Source: Chitiniphilus purpureus
GTDB taxonomy: Bacteria > Pseudomonadota > Gammaproteobacteria > Burkholderiales > Chitinibacteraceae
DNA: 64,000 nucleotides
Direction of reading: 5' to 3'
Assembly: GCF_025642115.1 (NCBI RefSeq)
Contig: NZ_CP106753.1
Location: 3,061,501 to 3,125,500 of the forward strand
Positions 9,998 to 19,089 of this stretch are shown here, piece by piece. The notes below the pieces were generated by a model. It did no database searches and was not told where the DNA came from. It saw nothing but the letters and a program-made list of their open reading frames with translations. Numbering within the stretch: the first letter of the stretch is position 1; every line of letters begins with the position of its first letter. Both the position numbers and the translations under genes were made by a program.

Positions 9998-10763
9998 GAC
10001 ATTCTCCCAGGGTCACACTCACGTTGGCGATGCCTCCCCTTTCCGGCATTTTGCCGATTGGCTGAGCACGCCGCTAGGCAGCTATGTGGCTGCACAGGAG
10101 TGCGGCTGGTTCGAGCGCACCGCGGCCGATTTGTTCGGCTACAAGGCGGTGCAGCTGGAACTGCCGGTCATCGATTGCCTGAAGACCAACCGCATGCCCT
10201 GGCGCGCGACCGCCGGCAGTTTCGGCGCCTGCCAGGTCGCCTGCCTGCCCGAACAGCTGCCGTTCGCCAACCAGTCGCTGGATCTTCTGGCGCTGCCCCA
10301 TGTGCTCGATTTCTGCAACGACCCCCATCAGGTACTGCGCGAGGCCGAGCGCGTGCTGCTGCCCGAAGGGCGCCTGCTGATCACCGGGTTCAACCCGTGG
10401 AGCCTGTGGGGGCTCAAACGGTTGCGGCATCGCGGTGAGCTGCCGTGGCAGGCCCATTTCCTGGCGCTGCCGCGGCTGAAGGACTGGCTGACGCTGCTGG
10501 GGCTGGAGACACGTCGTGGCGAGTTCGTCTGCTACCGGCCGCCGGTGCAGCGGCACAATTGGCTGGAGAAGACCCGCTTCCTCGAAGACGCGGGCGACCG
10601 ATGGTGGCCGGCTGCCGGAGGGGTCTACTGCCTCGAAGTGATCAAGCGGGTGGTGGGGATGCGCATCATCGAGCCGCAGTGGCGGCGGGTACCCACGCCA
10701 CAACCGGCCACGGCCGCGGTCGAGAAGCTGCGCCAGCAGGCGGCCAAGGACCGCTGCAAATGA
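9996..10763 (+). CDS. Class I SAM-dependent methyltransferase-like protein beside gloB
   Basis: A 255-residue protein with the Methyltransf_11-like segment SLDLLALPHVLDFCNDPHQ, then REAERVLLPEGRLLITGFNPW. The usual glycine-rich SAM loop (GxGxG) is degenerate: the corresponding region reads ATAGSFGACQVACLPEQLPF. Methyl transfer is therefore inferred, and the substrate is unknown. The same gene next to gloB and rnhA is common in betaproteobacteria. The start ATG (9996-9998) overlaps the gloB start on the other strand by two bases; an in-frame ATG 36 nt upstream is less likely because it would lie well inside gloB. Confidence 0.8.
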   Translation: MTFSQGHTHVGDASPFRHFADWLSTPLGSYVAAQECGWFERTAADLFGYKAVQLELPVIDCLKTNRMPWRATAGSFGACQVACLPEQLPFANQSLDLLALPHVLDFCNDPHQVLREAERVLLPEGRLLITGFNPWSLWGLKRLRHRGELPWQAHFLALPRLKDWLTLLGLETRRGEFVCYRPPVQRHNWLEKTRFLEDAGDRWWPAAGGVYCLEVIKRVVGMRIIEPQWRRVPTPQPATAAVEKLRQQAAKDRCK

Positions 10764-10788
10764 AACGGCGGGGCACCGCCCCGCCGTT
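10764..10788. terminator. Bidirectional hairpin terminator between convergent genes
   Basis: A perfect 11-bp stem AACGGCGGGGC/GCCCCGCCGTT with a 3-nt loop begins right after the methyltransferase TGA and lies 18 nt from the stop of the convergent gene. On the minus strand the stem is followed by TCATTTG, a weak U-tract. Confidence 0.6.
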
Positions 10789-10806
10789 GCCGCCGGCCAT
10801 GCGCGA

Positions 10807-11250
10807 TCAATGCAGGGTGCCGTGGCGCCTCAGGTAGTCCTCGATTTCACGCGGCGCGAGCTGCGCGATATCCTTGGGCACCTCTTCCTCGACCAGGCGC
10901 AGCGCGTCCTTGCTCAGCTGGCTGCGCATCAGCCCCAGGAATTTGGGCGGCGCGAACAGGCAGAGCCGGTCAAAACGGTGCTGGACCCGCGCGTGCTCCA
11001 GATAGCCCCCCAGACTGCGTGAGAATCGCTCGGCCTCATGTTGTGCCGCATCCAGCCGCGGCTGGGCGGAGTGCCCCTGCATCTGCCCGCCACCGAAGTA
11101 GCGCCCCTCGGCATCGGTGTTGAGCTCGCGATTCTGTGCGCGCCCCTGCGGATGCTCGAATTCCTCGATTTCACGCAGACGTGCGCGTCCATCCAATTCG
11201 AAAATACGCGCACGGCTCGCATCGGCCGCCAGGATCCAGGTCTTGGTCAT
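10807..11250 (-). CDS. Host attachment protein family (small acidic protein)
   Basis: A 147-residue protein starting MTKTWILAADASRARIFE, the signature opening of the Host_attach family, first linked to Agrobacterium attachment to plants. The rest (LDAAQHEAERFSRSLGGYLE, LCLFAPPKFLGLMR, EEEVPKDIAQLAPREIEDYL) also fits. There is no signal peptide, so a direct adhesive role is doubtful; the biochemical function is not established. It is a single-gene unit convergent with the methyltransferase. Confidence 0.85.
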   Translation of the reverse strand: MTKTWILAADASRARIFELDGRARLREIEEFEHPQGRAQNRELNTDAEGRYFGGGQMQGHSAQPRLDAAQHEAERFSRSLGGYLEHARVQHRFDRLCLFAPPKFLGLMRSQLSKDALRLVEEEVPKDIAQLAPREIEDYLRRHGTLH

Positions 11251-11543
11251 CGTTGCTCTCCTCGAAGAAGGTATCCAGTGCGACAGCCGGTACCGCCCTC
11301 AAGTTCGCCGCCAAACCGGCCCGGGCCCTGCAGCACACCTTCCAGATATAGTGCGGCATGCCCGGGGACGCAGTAGCCGTCCGCCATCCGGAACCGGGCA
11401 GGAGGCGGCGGACATTCGCTATACTGCTCGCCCACCCGGCCCTGCTGTCGATGCCATGCCGCGTATCGCCGGGCCGACGAGGGACGCAGGTCCGCAATCC
11501 CGAAGCGGCGGGTGCATCGGCCGCCACCCAGCCCAGGACACCC

Positions 11544-11996
11544 ATGGCAACACTTGAGATCTATACCGACGGCGCCTGCAAGGGCAATCCGGGGCCGGGC
11601 GGCTGGGGGGCGTTGCTGCGCTACGCCAGCGACGGCCGCATCCAGGAAAAGGAACTGTTCGGCGGCGAGGCGCTGACCACCAACAACCGGATGGAGCTGC
11701 TGGCGGTAATCGAAGCGCTGGCCGTGCTCAAGCGCCCATGCAGTCTCACGCTATATACCGATTCGCAGTATGTGAAGAACGGCATCGAAACCTGGATCCA
11801 CGGCTGGAAGAAGAACGGCTGGAAGACCGCCGACAAGAAGCCGGTGAAGAACATGGATCTGTGGCAACGCCTGGATGAGGCGGTGCGGCACCACCAGATC
11901 AGCTGGCGCTGGGTGAAGGGCCATGCCGGCCATGAGTTCAACGAACGCGCCGATCAGCTTGCCAATCGGGGCATCACCCTGATACCGCCTGGTTGA
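11544..11996 (+). CDS. rnhA: Ribonuclease HI
   Basis: A 150-residue enzyme that degrades RNA in RNA:DNA hybrids in the cytoplasm. All active-site residues are visible: D9 in [17 protein letters not shown]51 in [10 protein letters not shown]73 in [10 protein letters not shown], and D137 in NERADQLA, preceded by the basic WVKGHAGH loop. The length equals that of E. coli RNase HI (155). The start at 11544 is the ATG right before the first strand; a longer frame upstream has no support. In many relatives dnaQ follows directly, but here it lies 27.5 kb away. Confidence 0.97.
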   Translation: MATLEIYTDGACKGNPGPGGWGALLRYASDGRIQEKELFGGEALTTNNRMELLAVIEALAVLKRPCSLTLYTDSQYVKNGIETWIHGWKKNGWKTADKKPVKNMDLWQRLDEAVRHHQISWRWVKGHAGHEFNERADQLANRGITLIPPG

Positions 11997-12039
11997 CATA
12001 GCATGCTCAGCCAATCCAGCGTCAGTGAGCCGCCCCGCC

Positions 12040-13281
12040 ATGCCTAACCCCATCGTCACGCGCCGCCCGGCCGTTCCGTTCATCCTGGTGACGATCTTCC
12101 TGGACGTGCTCGGCTTCGGCTTGATCATCCCGGTGCTGCCCGGTCTGATCGGTGAATTCACCTCCGCCAGCGATGCACAGGCGTACTGGTATGGCGCACT
12201 TGCCGCGGCATATGGGTTGATGCAGTTCTGCTGTGCGCCGCTGCTGGGTGCGATGAGCGACCGTTTCGGCCGCCGGCCGGTGCTGCTGCTGTCGATCTTC
12301 GGCCTGGGATGCGACTTCCTGCTGATGGCGCTGGCGCCCAACCTCTGGGTGCTGCTGCTGGCGCGCCTGCTCGGCGGTGCGACCGGTGCGAGTTTCTCGG
12401 TCGCCAACGCCTATATCGCCGATGTCACCTCGCACGAGGCCCGGGGACGCGGCTTTGGCGCGCTCGGCGCCGCCTTCGGGCTTGGCTTCATCTTCGGCCC
12501 GATGCTGGGCGGCCTGCTGGGCACCCAGGATCTGCGCCTGCCGTTCTATGTGGCGGCCGGGCTGTCATTGCTCAATGCACTGTACGGCCTCCTGGTACTG
12601 CCCGAATCGCATCCGCGCGACCGGCGCGTGCCATTCGAATTCAGGCGCGCCAATCCGCTGTCGGCACTGGTCGCGCTGGCGCAGCTGCGCGGCGTGGGCA
12701 GCCTGATCGCGGTCTATACGCTGTTCATGCTGGCGCAGTTCGTGTTGCATACCACCTGGGTGCTCTACAACACCTTCCGCTTCGGCTGGGGCCCCAGCGA
12801 GAACGGCCTGTCGCTGTTCATCGTGGGTCTGGTCGGCGCTGTCGTGCAAGGCGCGCTCTTGAGCCGGTTGCTGCGGTGGGGCGAGCGGCAGGTGGTCTAT
12901 GCCGGCTTTGCCTCGGCCACGGTGGCCTATGTCGCGTACGGGCTGGCAACCGAAGGCTGGATGATGTACTGCATCATCTTTGCCAACCTGCTGTCGTTCG
13001 CCGCCACCCCGGCGCTGCAGGCGATCATCTCCAAGGAAGTACCACCACAGCAGCAGGGCGTCGCCATGGGTTCGCTCAACTCGATCAGCAGTTTGATGCT
13101 GGTGGTGGCACCGGTGCTGTCGACCCCGCTGCTGGCGCACGTCAGTCACTATCCACGCACCGACTGGCGTATCGGCGCCACCTTCTTCCTGAGCGCCGCA
13201 CTGCAAGGATCGACGCTGCTGCTGGCCTGGCTGCATTTCCGCCGCCGGCCGGTGGCGCCGGCAGGCGGGCCCACGGCCTAA
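12040..13281 (+). CDS. MFS transporter, TCR/Tet family
   Basis: A 413-residue, 12-helix transporter whose N-terminal half reads like TetA and its chromosomal relatives: FLDVLGFGLIIPVLPGLI, LLGAMSDRFGRRPVLLLS (motif A), ARLLGGATGASFSVANAYIADVT, and RGRGFGALGAAFGLGFIFGP (motif C). Many chromosomal members are not tetracycline pumps, so resistance should not be assumed. The start may be this ATG or a GTG 15 nt upstream. It lies 43 nt after rnhA and could be cotranscribed with it. The 165 nt after its stop show no clear signal. Confidence 0.88.
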   Translation: MPNPIVTRRPAVPFILVTIFLDVLGFGLIIPVLPGLIGEFTSASDAQAYWYGALAAAYGLMQFCCAPLLGAMSDRFGRRPVLLLSIFGLGCDFLLMALAPNLWVLLLARLLGGATGASFSVANAYIADVTSHEARGRGFGALGAAFGLGFIFGPMLGGLLGTQDLRLPFYVAAGLSLLNALYGLLVLPESHPRDRRVPFEFRRANPLSALVALAQLRGVGSLIAVYTLFMLAQFVLHTTWVLYNTFRFGWGPSENGLSLFIVGLVGAVVQGALLSRLLRWGERQVVYAGFASATVAYVAYGLATEGWMMYCIIFANLLSFAATPALQAIISKEVPPQQQGVAMGSLNSISSLMLVVAPVLSTPLLAHVSHYPRTDWRIGATFFLSAALQGSTLLLAWLHFRRRPVAPAGGPTA

Positions 13282-13446
13282 GGGGACATACGGCCCAGCC
13301 GTGCCGGGGCGGTACGCGAGCGGCGAACGGCCTGGCAGGCACACCGGTGCGATGGGATACGCCGGCCGGCACGGAGCAGCCACCCCGCTCGGGGACGCCG
13401 GCCGGATACAGCGACGAGGCCGATATCCGGCGCGCAGCGCAAGCGC

Positions 13447-15339
13447 TCAGCTTTCCTCGTAATGGAGGTGGTCCTTGATCGTCGCATCCGGCTTGAAATC
13501 GGCCACGCACTGATGCAGCAGCGTCATGATGCAGTCGAAGTGGTTGGATGCGCAGGCTTCGGCCAGGCGGGCGATCACCACGTCCATCTCGGCCTTGCTG
13601 TAGAACTCCTCACGCGCCTTCATGATGCGCGGATGCGAGGTGCCGAGCACGTTCTCGCCGATCAGCAGCTCCTCGTACAGCTTCTCGCCCGGGCGCAGGC
13701 CGGTGTAGCGCAGCTCGATCTCCCCGAACGGGTTGTGCTCGTCCTTGATCGAGTAGCCGCTCAGATGGATCATCCGCCGTGCCAGATCGGCGATCTTCAC
13801 CGGCTGCCCCATGTCGAGCACGAACACCTCGCCCGATTCGGCCATCGCGCCGGCCTGGATCACCAGCTGCGCGGCTTCGGGGATGGTCATGAAATAGCGG
13901 GTGATCTCCGGATGGGTGACGGTGAGCGGCCCGCCGGCGTCCAACTGGCGTTTGAAGAGCGGCACCACCGAGCCCGACGAGCCGAGCACATTGCCAAAAC
14001 GCACCATGCAAAAGCGCGTGCCGCCTTCCCGCGCATCCGCCAGCGCCTGCAGCACCAGTTCGGCCATCCGCTTGCTGGCGCCCATCACATTGGTCGGGCG
14101 CACCGCCTTGTCGGTCGAGATCAGCACGAAGGTCTCGACCCCCTGATGCAAGGCTGCCTGCGCGGTGGCCAGGGTGCCGAAGGTGTTGTTGAACACGCCC
14201 TCGGTGATATTGAACTCCACCAGCGGCACGTGCTTGTACGCCGCGGCGTGGTACACGGTCTGTACGCCGTAGCGCTGCATGATGGCGCCGACGCGCAACC
14301 CGTTCTGCACCGAGCCCAGCACCGGTACGATCTCCAGCGCCAGTTCGTTGGCGACGGCGAGGCGCTGCAGCTCCTGCTCGATGGTGTAGAGCGCGAACTC
14401 GGATTGCTCGTACAGCACCAGCCGCAGCGGGCCGAAACGGGCGATCTGCCGGCACAGCTCGGCCCCGATCGACCCGCCCGCCCCGGTCACCATCACCACC
14501 TTGCCATCGATATTGGCCACCAGCAGCTGCTCATCCGGCGGCACCGCTTCGCGTCCCAGCAATTCATCGACATCGACCGTGCGGATATCCGATACGTCCA
14601 GCTGGCCGCTCACCAGATCCGCGATGCCCGGCACCACCTTGACCTCGACGTGATAGGGCTCCAGCCAGTTGACCAGCTCGATGCGCCGATTGCGGCTGAC
14701 CGAGGGCATGGCCAGCAACACCTGACCGACCTGCTTCTTCCTGATCAGCTGGCCCAGATCCTCCGGCCGGAATACCGTCAGCCCGCAGATATCGAGCCCA
14801 TGCAGCGTAAAGTCGTCATCCAGGAAACCGACCGGCTTGTATTCCATGCCCAGGTTGAGCGCGATGGCCAGCTGCCGGCCCGCGCTGCCGGCACCGTAGA
14901 TCAGCACCGCCCTGCGCGACTGCCCTCCTGCATAGCGCCGCAGCAGCAGGCGCACGGCGAACCGGCTGGCCAGCATGTAGAACACGACCAGCAGCCAGGT
15001 GATCAGGAATGCGCTGCGGGGGATATCCCATTGCCCGATCAGCAGCGCCAGGCCGGCGTAGGCCAGCATCACCAGCGATACGGTGCCGATGATCAGCAGC
15101 ACTGCGCGATCAGCGAGATAGCGCGTCACCGCCCGGTAGAGCCCGGTGCGCAGGAACAGCGGCAGCGCAATCAGCGGCAGGATGGCGTAGCCAAGCAGAT
15201 CCAGCGGGCCGGGCACCCGCCATTCGCCGTAGCGCAGGCATACCGCCAGCCAGACCATGACGGGCAGCAGCAGTCCGTCGCACAGGGCAATCATCATGGC
15301 CTTGGTGCGACGGTGCAGAAGTACGAAACGGGAAAGCAT
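13447..15339 (-). CDS. Nucleotide-sugar 4,6-dehydratase, WbpM/PglF family
   Basis: A 630-residue membrane-anchored enzyme with four N-terminal transmembrane helices, a CoA-binding-like Rossmann module (VLIYGAGSAGRQLAIAL) and the catalytic SDR domain with VTGAGGSIGAELCRQI. It converts UDP-GlcNAc to the UDP-4-keto-6-deoxy sugar, the entry step for FucNAc, QuiNAc or bacillosamine-type sugars. As in the WbpM/PglF group, the active-site region reads STDKAVRPTNVMGASKRMAE, with Met in place of the Tyr of classical SDRs. It is the last gene of the minus-strand polysaccharide locus and follows the PglD-like acetyltransferase by 31 nt. Confidence 0.92.
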   Translation of the reverse strand: MLSRFVLLHRRTKAMMIALCDGLLLPVMVWLAVCLRYGEWRVPGPLDLLGYAILPLIALPLFLRTGLYRAVTRYLADRAVLLIIGTVSLVMLAYAGLALLIGQWDIPRSAFLITWLLVVFYMLASRFAVRLLLRRYAGGQSRRAVLIYGAGSAGRQLAIALNLGMEYKPVGFLDDDFTLHGLDICGLTVFRPEDLGQLIRKKQVGQVLLAMPSVSRNRRIELVNWLEPYHVEVKVVPGIADLVSGQLDVSDIRTVDVDELLGREAVPPDEQLLVANIDGKVVMVTGAGGSIGAELCRQIARFGPLRLVLYEQSEFALYTIEQELQRLAVANELALEIVPVLGSVQNGLRVGAIMQRYGVQTVYHAAAYKHVPLVEFNITEGVFNNTFGTLATAQAALHQGVETFVLISTDKAVRPTNVMGASKRMAELVLQALADAREGGTRFCMVRFGNVLGSSGSVVPLFKRQLDAGGPLTVTHPEITRYFMTIPEAAQLVIQAGAMAESGEVFVLDMGQPVKIADLARRMIHLSGYSIKDEHNPFGEIELRYTGLRPGEKLYEELLIGENVLGTSHPRIMKAREEFYSKAEMDVVIARLAEACASNHFDCIMTLLHQCVADFKPDATIKDHLHYEES

Positions 15340-15370
15340 TCAGTCTGTTCTCAAAGGATCAACTGCCGGT

Positions 15371-15952
15371 TCAGGCCGCGCTCAACGCGGTGCCAGGGGC
15401 GAGGATGGCCCAGTCGTCGACAACCACGCGGTAGCCCAGCGCGCAGCCGGCCTGCAGCCATGCTCCCTCGCCGACACGGACGCCCCCGGCGGCAAACGCC
15501 CCGACCCCGAAATGGCCACACCTGCCGACCACGCAATGATGATCGACCACGGCCCCCGCATTGACGATGACCCCGTCGGCAAGCACTGCCTCGCACCCCA
15601 CCACCGCCCCGGCCATCACTGCAACCCCCGTTCCCAGCACGGCCCGGGGAGAGACGCAGGCGCGCGGATGCAATAGATTCGGCACGGCAAATTGCATGGT
15701 TTCGAGCTGGTGCAGCAGTTGCAGCCGGACCCGATTGTTGCCGATCGCGACAAAGGCGTGGCTGGCACAGGGCTTAAACCGGGGCAGATCGGCAATCGCA
15801 CCGAGCACCGGGTAATGCCATACCTCGTGCAACTGCGGCCAGCCGTCGTCGACGAAGCCGGCGATGCTGAACTGGCCGCCCAGTTCGACCAGCTCGGCGA
15901 TGGCGCGGCCGTGGCCGCCGGCGCCGATGATCAACAGCGAATGCGGGGACAT
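15371..15952 (-). CDS. Sugar O/N-acetyltransferase, PglD-like
   Basis: A 193-residue protein with an N-terminal Rossmann-like sugar-binding part (LLIIGAGGHGRAIAELVELGG) and a C-terminal left-handed beta-helix built from hexapeptides (GVAVMAGAVVGCEAVLADGVIVNAGAVVDH with the catalytic-type His). This is the architecture of PglD/NeuD, which acetylate UDP-4-amino sugars or sialic acid. Here it sits between a PglF-type dehydratase and a WecA-type transferase, which fits N-acetylation of a 4-amino-4,6-dideoxy sugar. The ATG lies 1 nt after the TGA of the upstream gene. Confidence 0.85.
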   Translation of the reverse strand: MSPHSLLIIGAGGHGRAIAELVELGGQFSIAGFVDDGWPQLHEVWHYPVLGAIADLPRFKPCASHAFVAIGNNRVRLQLLHQLETMQFAVPNLLHPRACVSPRAVLGTGVAVMAGAVVGCEAVLADGVIVNAGAVVDHHCVVGRCGHFGVGAFAAGGVRVGEGAWLQAGCALGYRVVVDDWAILAPGTALSAA

Positions 15953-15953
15953 C

Positions 15954-16994
15954 TCAGCTCTCCTTGCCGGTCTGTTTCGGTTCCGGCACACCGGCCTCCA
16001 GACGGATACCGAGCACCAGCAATGGCAGATACGCGATCGCAAGCGCCACGACCCCGTCCAGCCTGCCTGCCACGGCCAAGCTGGCCAGCGGCAGCAGCCA
16101 CAGCAGATTGATCAACGCGACGGCGGTACTTACCGGTCGATGTGATCCCAGGCGCCGGGCCGCGTACTGGTAGGCATGGGTGCGGTGCGCCTCATCGAAG
16201 CGTTGCCCACCAAGCATGCGGCGGACCAGCGTCAAGGTTGCATCCACCACAAACACGCCCAGCAGGATCAGCCATCCCCAGAACAATCTCTGGTCTTCGT
16301 GCGCGGCGAGAATCGAGAGCGTCGCCAGCGTGATGCCGATGAATCCGCTACCGGCATCGCCCATGAAGATCCGGGCGCGGGGGAAGTTCCACACCAGGAA
16401 ACCCGCGACCGCGGCCGCGAGCAACACCGGCGCATGGAACGCGGAAGGCGTGGTATCGACCAGCCACAGCAGGATGACGCCCCCAATGCAGACGGTGATG
16501 GCCTCCAGGCTGGCGATGCCGTCGATGCCGTCCATGAAGTTGTATAGGTTCAGCATCCACACGATATACACCAGCGTCACGCCGTGCCAGAACCAGCCCG
16601 GATCGACCGTCGTGCCCAGCAACACCATCGTCGGCATGCCGCCAAGCCAGTACAGCACCCAGCACGCAGCGGCAAAATGCGCCAGCAGGCGCCAGCGGGA
16701 GGGGATATGACGGTGGTCGTCGATAAAGCCGACAGCGGCAATCCACGCCCCCGCCCCCAGCAGCGCGATCGCCGGCCCATCCGGCAACAGGCCCTTGTGC
16801 CATAGCAATGGCAACCCCAGGGCAAACGCCGCCACAATGGCGACGCCACCGCCGCGCGGTGTGGGAATCGCATGCGAGCTGCGCGCATTCGGGATATCCA
16901 GCACATTGCGCCGCAACGCATAGCCCCGGATGCACCAGGTAAGAACAAACGATGCGAGCGCGGTCAATGCGCCCAGATACAGCATGAAACTCAT
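15954..16994 (-). CDS. Undecaprenyl-phosphate sugar-1-phosphate transferase, WecA/WbpL family
   Basis: A 346-residue polytopic inner-membrane enzyme that starts repeat-unit synthesis by moving a HexNAc-1-phosphate onto undecaprenyl phosphate. The family signatures are present: SSHAIPTPRGGGVAIV near the N-terminus, AVGFIDDHRHI, NLYNFMDGIDGIASLE and ARIFMGDAGSGFIG, followed by the HRTHAYQYAARR loop. The ATG at 16994 overlaps the stop of the upstream epimerase gene by 4 nt. The pairing with an epimerase recalls WbpV-WbpL of Pseudomonas O-antigen loci. Confidence 0.93.
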   Translation of the reverse strand: MSFMLYLGALTALASFVLTWCIRGYALRRNVLDIPNARSSHAIPTPRGGGVAIVAAFALGLPLLWHKGLLPDGPAIALLGAGAWIAAVGFIDDHRHIPSRWRLLAHFAAACWVLYWLGGMPTMVLLGTTVDPGWFWHGVTLVYIVWMLNLYNFMDGIDGIASLEAITVCIGGVILLWLVDTTPSAFHAPVLLAAAVAGFLVWNFPRARIFMGDAGSGFIGITLATLSILAAHEDQRLFWGWLILLGVFVVDATLTLVRRMLGGQRFDEAHRTHAYQYAARRLGSHRPVSTAVALINLLWLLPLASLAVAGRLDGVVALAIAYLPLLVLGIRLEAGVPEPKQTGKES

Positions 16995-17956
16995 TTGGCG
17001 ACCTGCTTCAGGAACGATTCGGCGGTCATCGCCAAACCATGCTCCACAGTGACGGGGGGATGCCAGTCCAACAATTGCCTGGTCTTGGCGATATCCACCT
17101 GCAATGAGCCCAGCAGGCGCCGCGCAACAGCGCGCCTGCCCACACATGCAGCGGCGATTTCGAGCAGGTGCGCCGGCACCGGCCACAGCCGCGCGGGCCG
17201 TCCCAGCGCCTCGCCCAGCTGGCGCAGCAGCGCCGTGGTCGACAGATCGCACCCGTCGCTGGCAAGGAAGACCTGCCCGCCTGCGGCCGGATGCGTCATG
17301 CACACCCGGATGAGGTCGCAGAGGTTGTCCATCCCCACCAGACTGCGCCGGTTCCCGATGGCACCCAGTGGCAGCGGCACCCGGCGATGCAGCCAGCGCA
17401 TCATCTGCAGGAAATTGGCCTTCACCCCGGGCCCATAGACCAATGGCGGCCGGATGATCACGACCTCCATGCCGCCTTGCCCGGCCCGCGCAAGCAAACC
17501 CTGCTCCGCCTCCAGCTTGGACAGCCCATAGGCATCGACCGGCGCAGGCGTATCGTCCGCGGTGTAGGCCCGCCCCGGCAACGTGCCCTCCCCGTTCACC
17601 TTGATCGAGCTGATGAACACGAAGCGCCTGACGCCTGCCGCCGCGGCCTGACGCGCCAGGTGCAGCGTGCCTTCCACATTCGCTTGTCGGAATGCCTGCA
17701 GCGGATCGGCCGCCGTATCCTGCATCACATGCACCCGGGCGGCGGCATGCACCACCACGTCGATGCCTGCCAGCAACGGCGCCCAATCGATCGGCCCGCT
17801 CAGATCGCCGGCCTGCAGATAGCGCACCCCCGTGACGACCTGCGCCGGCGGCCTGCGTACGGCCGCCAAGGGTTGAAACGCCGCCTCGCCGGCCAGATGC
17901 GCCAGCAACGCTCGCCCTACGAAACCGGACGCGCCGGTCACCAATGCCTGTGTCAC
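16991..17956 (-). CDS. NAD-dependent epimerase/dehydratase (WbpV-like)
   Basis: A 321-residue extended SDR. It has the nucleotide-binding loop TGASGFVGRALLAHL, the Ser-containing strand FVFISSIKVNGE, and the YGLSK catalytic Tyr-Lys motif (DAYGLSKLEAEQ), then IIRPPLVYGPGVKANF. Members next to WecA/WbpL-type transferases reduce or epimerise UDP-4-keto sugars or UDP-HexNAc, for example in QuiNAc or FucNAc synthesis. Both ends overlap neighbouring genes by 4 nt, which indicates tight coupling in the locus. The exact product cannot be settled from sequence. Confidence 0.85.
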   Translation of the reverse strand: MTQALVTGASGFVGRALLAHLAGEAAFQPLAAVRRPPAQVVTGVRYLQAGDLSGPIDWAPLLAGIDVVVHAAARVHVMQDTAADPLQAFRQANVEGTLHLARQAAAAGVRRFVFISSIKVNGEGTLPGRAYTADDTPAPVDAYGLSKLEAEQGLLARAGQGGMEVVIIRPPLVYGPGVKANFLQMMRWLHRRVPLPLGAIGNRRSLVGMDNLCDLIRVCMTHPAAGGQVFLASDGCDLSTTALLRQLGEALGRPARLWPVPAHLLEIAAACVGRRAVARRLLGSLQVDIAKTRQLLDWHPPVTVEHGLAMTAESFLKQVAK

Positions 17957-19089
17957 CTATCGACTCCACCAAGCTCTTGATAGATGGCCAGGGTCTGCCG
18001 GACCACGATCGACTCCGCATAGCGCGCGAGTACCCGCTGCCGCCCCTGCTCCGCCATGCGCTGCCGCAAGGCGCTGTCCTGCAGCAGCCGTTCGATCGCG
18101 TCGGCCAGCGGCCGCACCGAACGTACCGGCACCAGCAGACCGTTCACCCCATCCTCGACCACTTCGCGGCAGCCGGGCACATCAGTGGTCACGATCGCCC
18201 GCGCGCAGCTTGCGGCCTCCAGCAGGCTTTTCGGCAACCCTTCACGATAGGAGGGCAGGCACACGAGGGTGCTTTGGCCCAGCGCCGCCACCATGTCGCT
18301 TTGCCAACCCCATGCCTCGACCACCCCTTCGGCAACCCAGGCCGCACACTGCTCAGCGCTGACCGCGGCCGGGTTCTCCCGGTCCGGGTCTCCCACCAAT
18401 GCAAAACGCGCCGCGATCCCGCGTTGCCTCAACAAGCGTGCAGCATCGACGAACTCGTACACGCCCTTGTCCCGCAGCAGACGGGCAGGCAGCATCACGA
18501 CCGGCACGCCCGGTGCCGGCGGCAGCGCCGGGTAGACCTGCGGATCGACGCCGGAGCCGCGGATCAGACGGATCGCGCCTGAGGGGGCGAGGCCCGCCTG
18601 CCGGAACAGCGCGGCATCATCCTCGTTTTGCAGGATCAGTCGGCCGCCGGGGCGCGACAATGCCCACTTGAACAACGCCTTCACCGGCCAACGCAGCAGC
18701 CGCGCCTGCCACGACTCGGACGCAAAGACAAAACCCAGCCCCGCCAATGCGTTCACCACGGCCGGTACGCCAGTCACCCAGGCCGCGATGGAACCATAGA
18801 TCACCGGCTTGACCGCCACCTGATGCACCAGATCCGGTTGCAATCGCCGGTAGACGGCAACGAGGCGCCACAGCAGGCGCAGCTCATGCCAGGGATTCAT
18901 TCCCGCGCGCCGCATCGGGAACGGAACCAGAGCAAATCCCTCGGCCGCGATCCGTTCGGCGTGGCGGTCGACCTGCGTGACCACGGTGACCCGCATGCCA
19001 GCGTCGCGCGCGGCGCGGGCCACGGGCAGGCGGTGCGAGCAGAAGTACCAATCCTCGCTGACGAAGAAGACGATATGGCCGTCAAGCAC
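17953..19089 (-). CDS. Glycosyltransferase family 4
   Basis: A 378-residue GT-B glycosyltransferase. The N-terminal domain begins IVFFVSEDWYFCSHRLPVAR, typical of the PglA/WbnK-like subgroup. The C-terminal nucleotide-sugar domain has LPARLLRDKGVYEFVDAAR and the EX7E-type region SYREGLPKSLLEAASC. It probably adds a sugar to the undecaprenyl-linked acceptor on the cytoplasmic face. The start is a GTG at 19089 that overlaps the end of the asnB-like gene by 8 nt. Confidence 0.88.
   Translation of the reverse strand: MLDGHIVFFVSEDWYFCSHRLPVARAARDAGMRVTVVTQVDRHAERIAAEGFALVPFPMRRAGMNPWHELRLLWRLVAVYRRLQPDLVHQVAVKPVIYGSIAAWVTGVPAVVNALAGLGFVFASESWQARLLRWPVKALFKWALSRPGGRLILQNEDDAALFRQAGLAPSGAIRLIRGSGVDPQVYPALPPAPGVPVVMLPARLLRDKGVYEFVDAARLLRQRGIAARFALVGDPDRENPAAVSAEQCAAWVAEGVVEAWGWQSDMVAALGQSTLVCLPSYREGLPKSLLEAASCARAIVTTDVPGCREVVEDGVNGLLVPVRSVRPLADAIERLLQDSALRQRMAEQGRQRVLARYAESIVVRQTLAIYQELGGVDR

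Noticed and set aside
12040..13281. Calling the Tet-family transporter a tetracycline-resistance gene
   Set aside because: The family also contains many chromosomal transporters with other substrates, and nothing around it suggests a resistance cassette.
13462..15564. 700-codon plus-strand frame opposite the 4,6-dehydratase
   Set aside because: Composition is His/Gln-rich as expected from a reversed GC-rich gene; the minus-strand gene is unambiguous.
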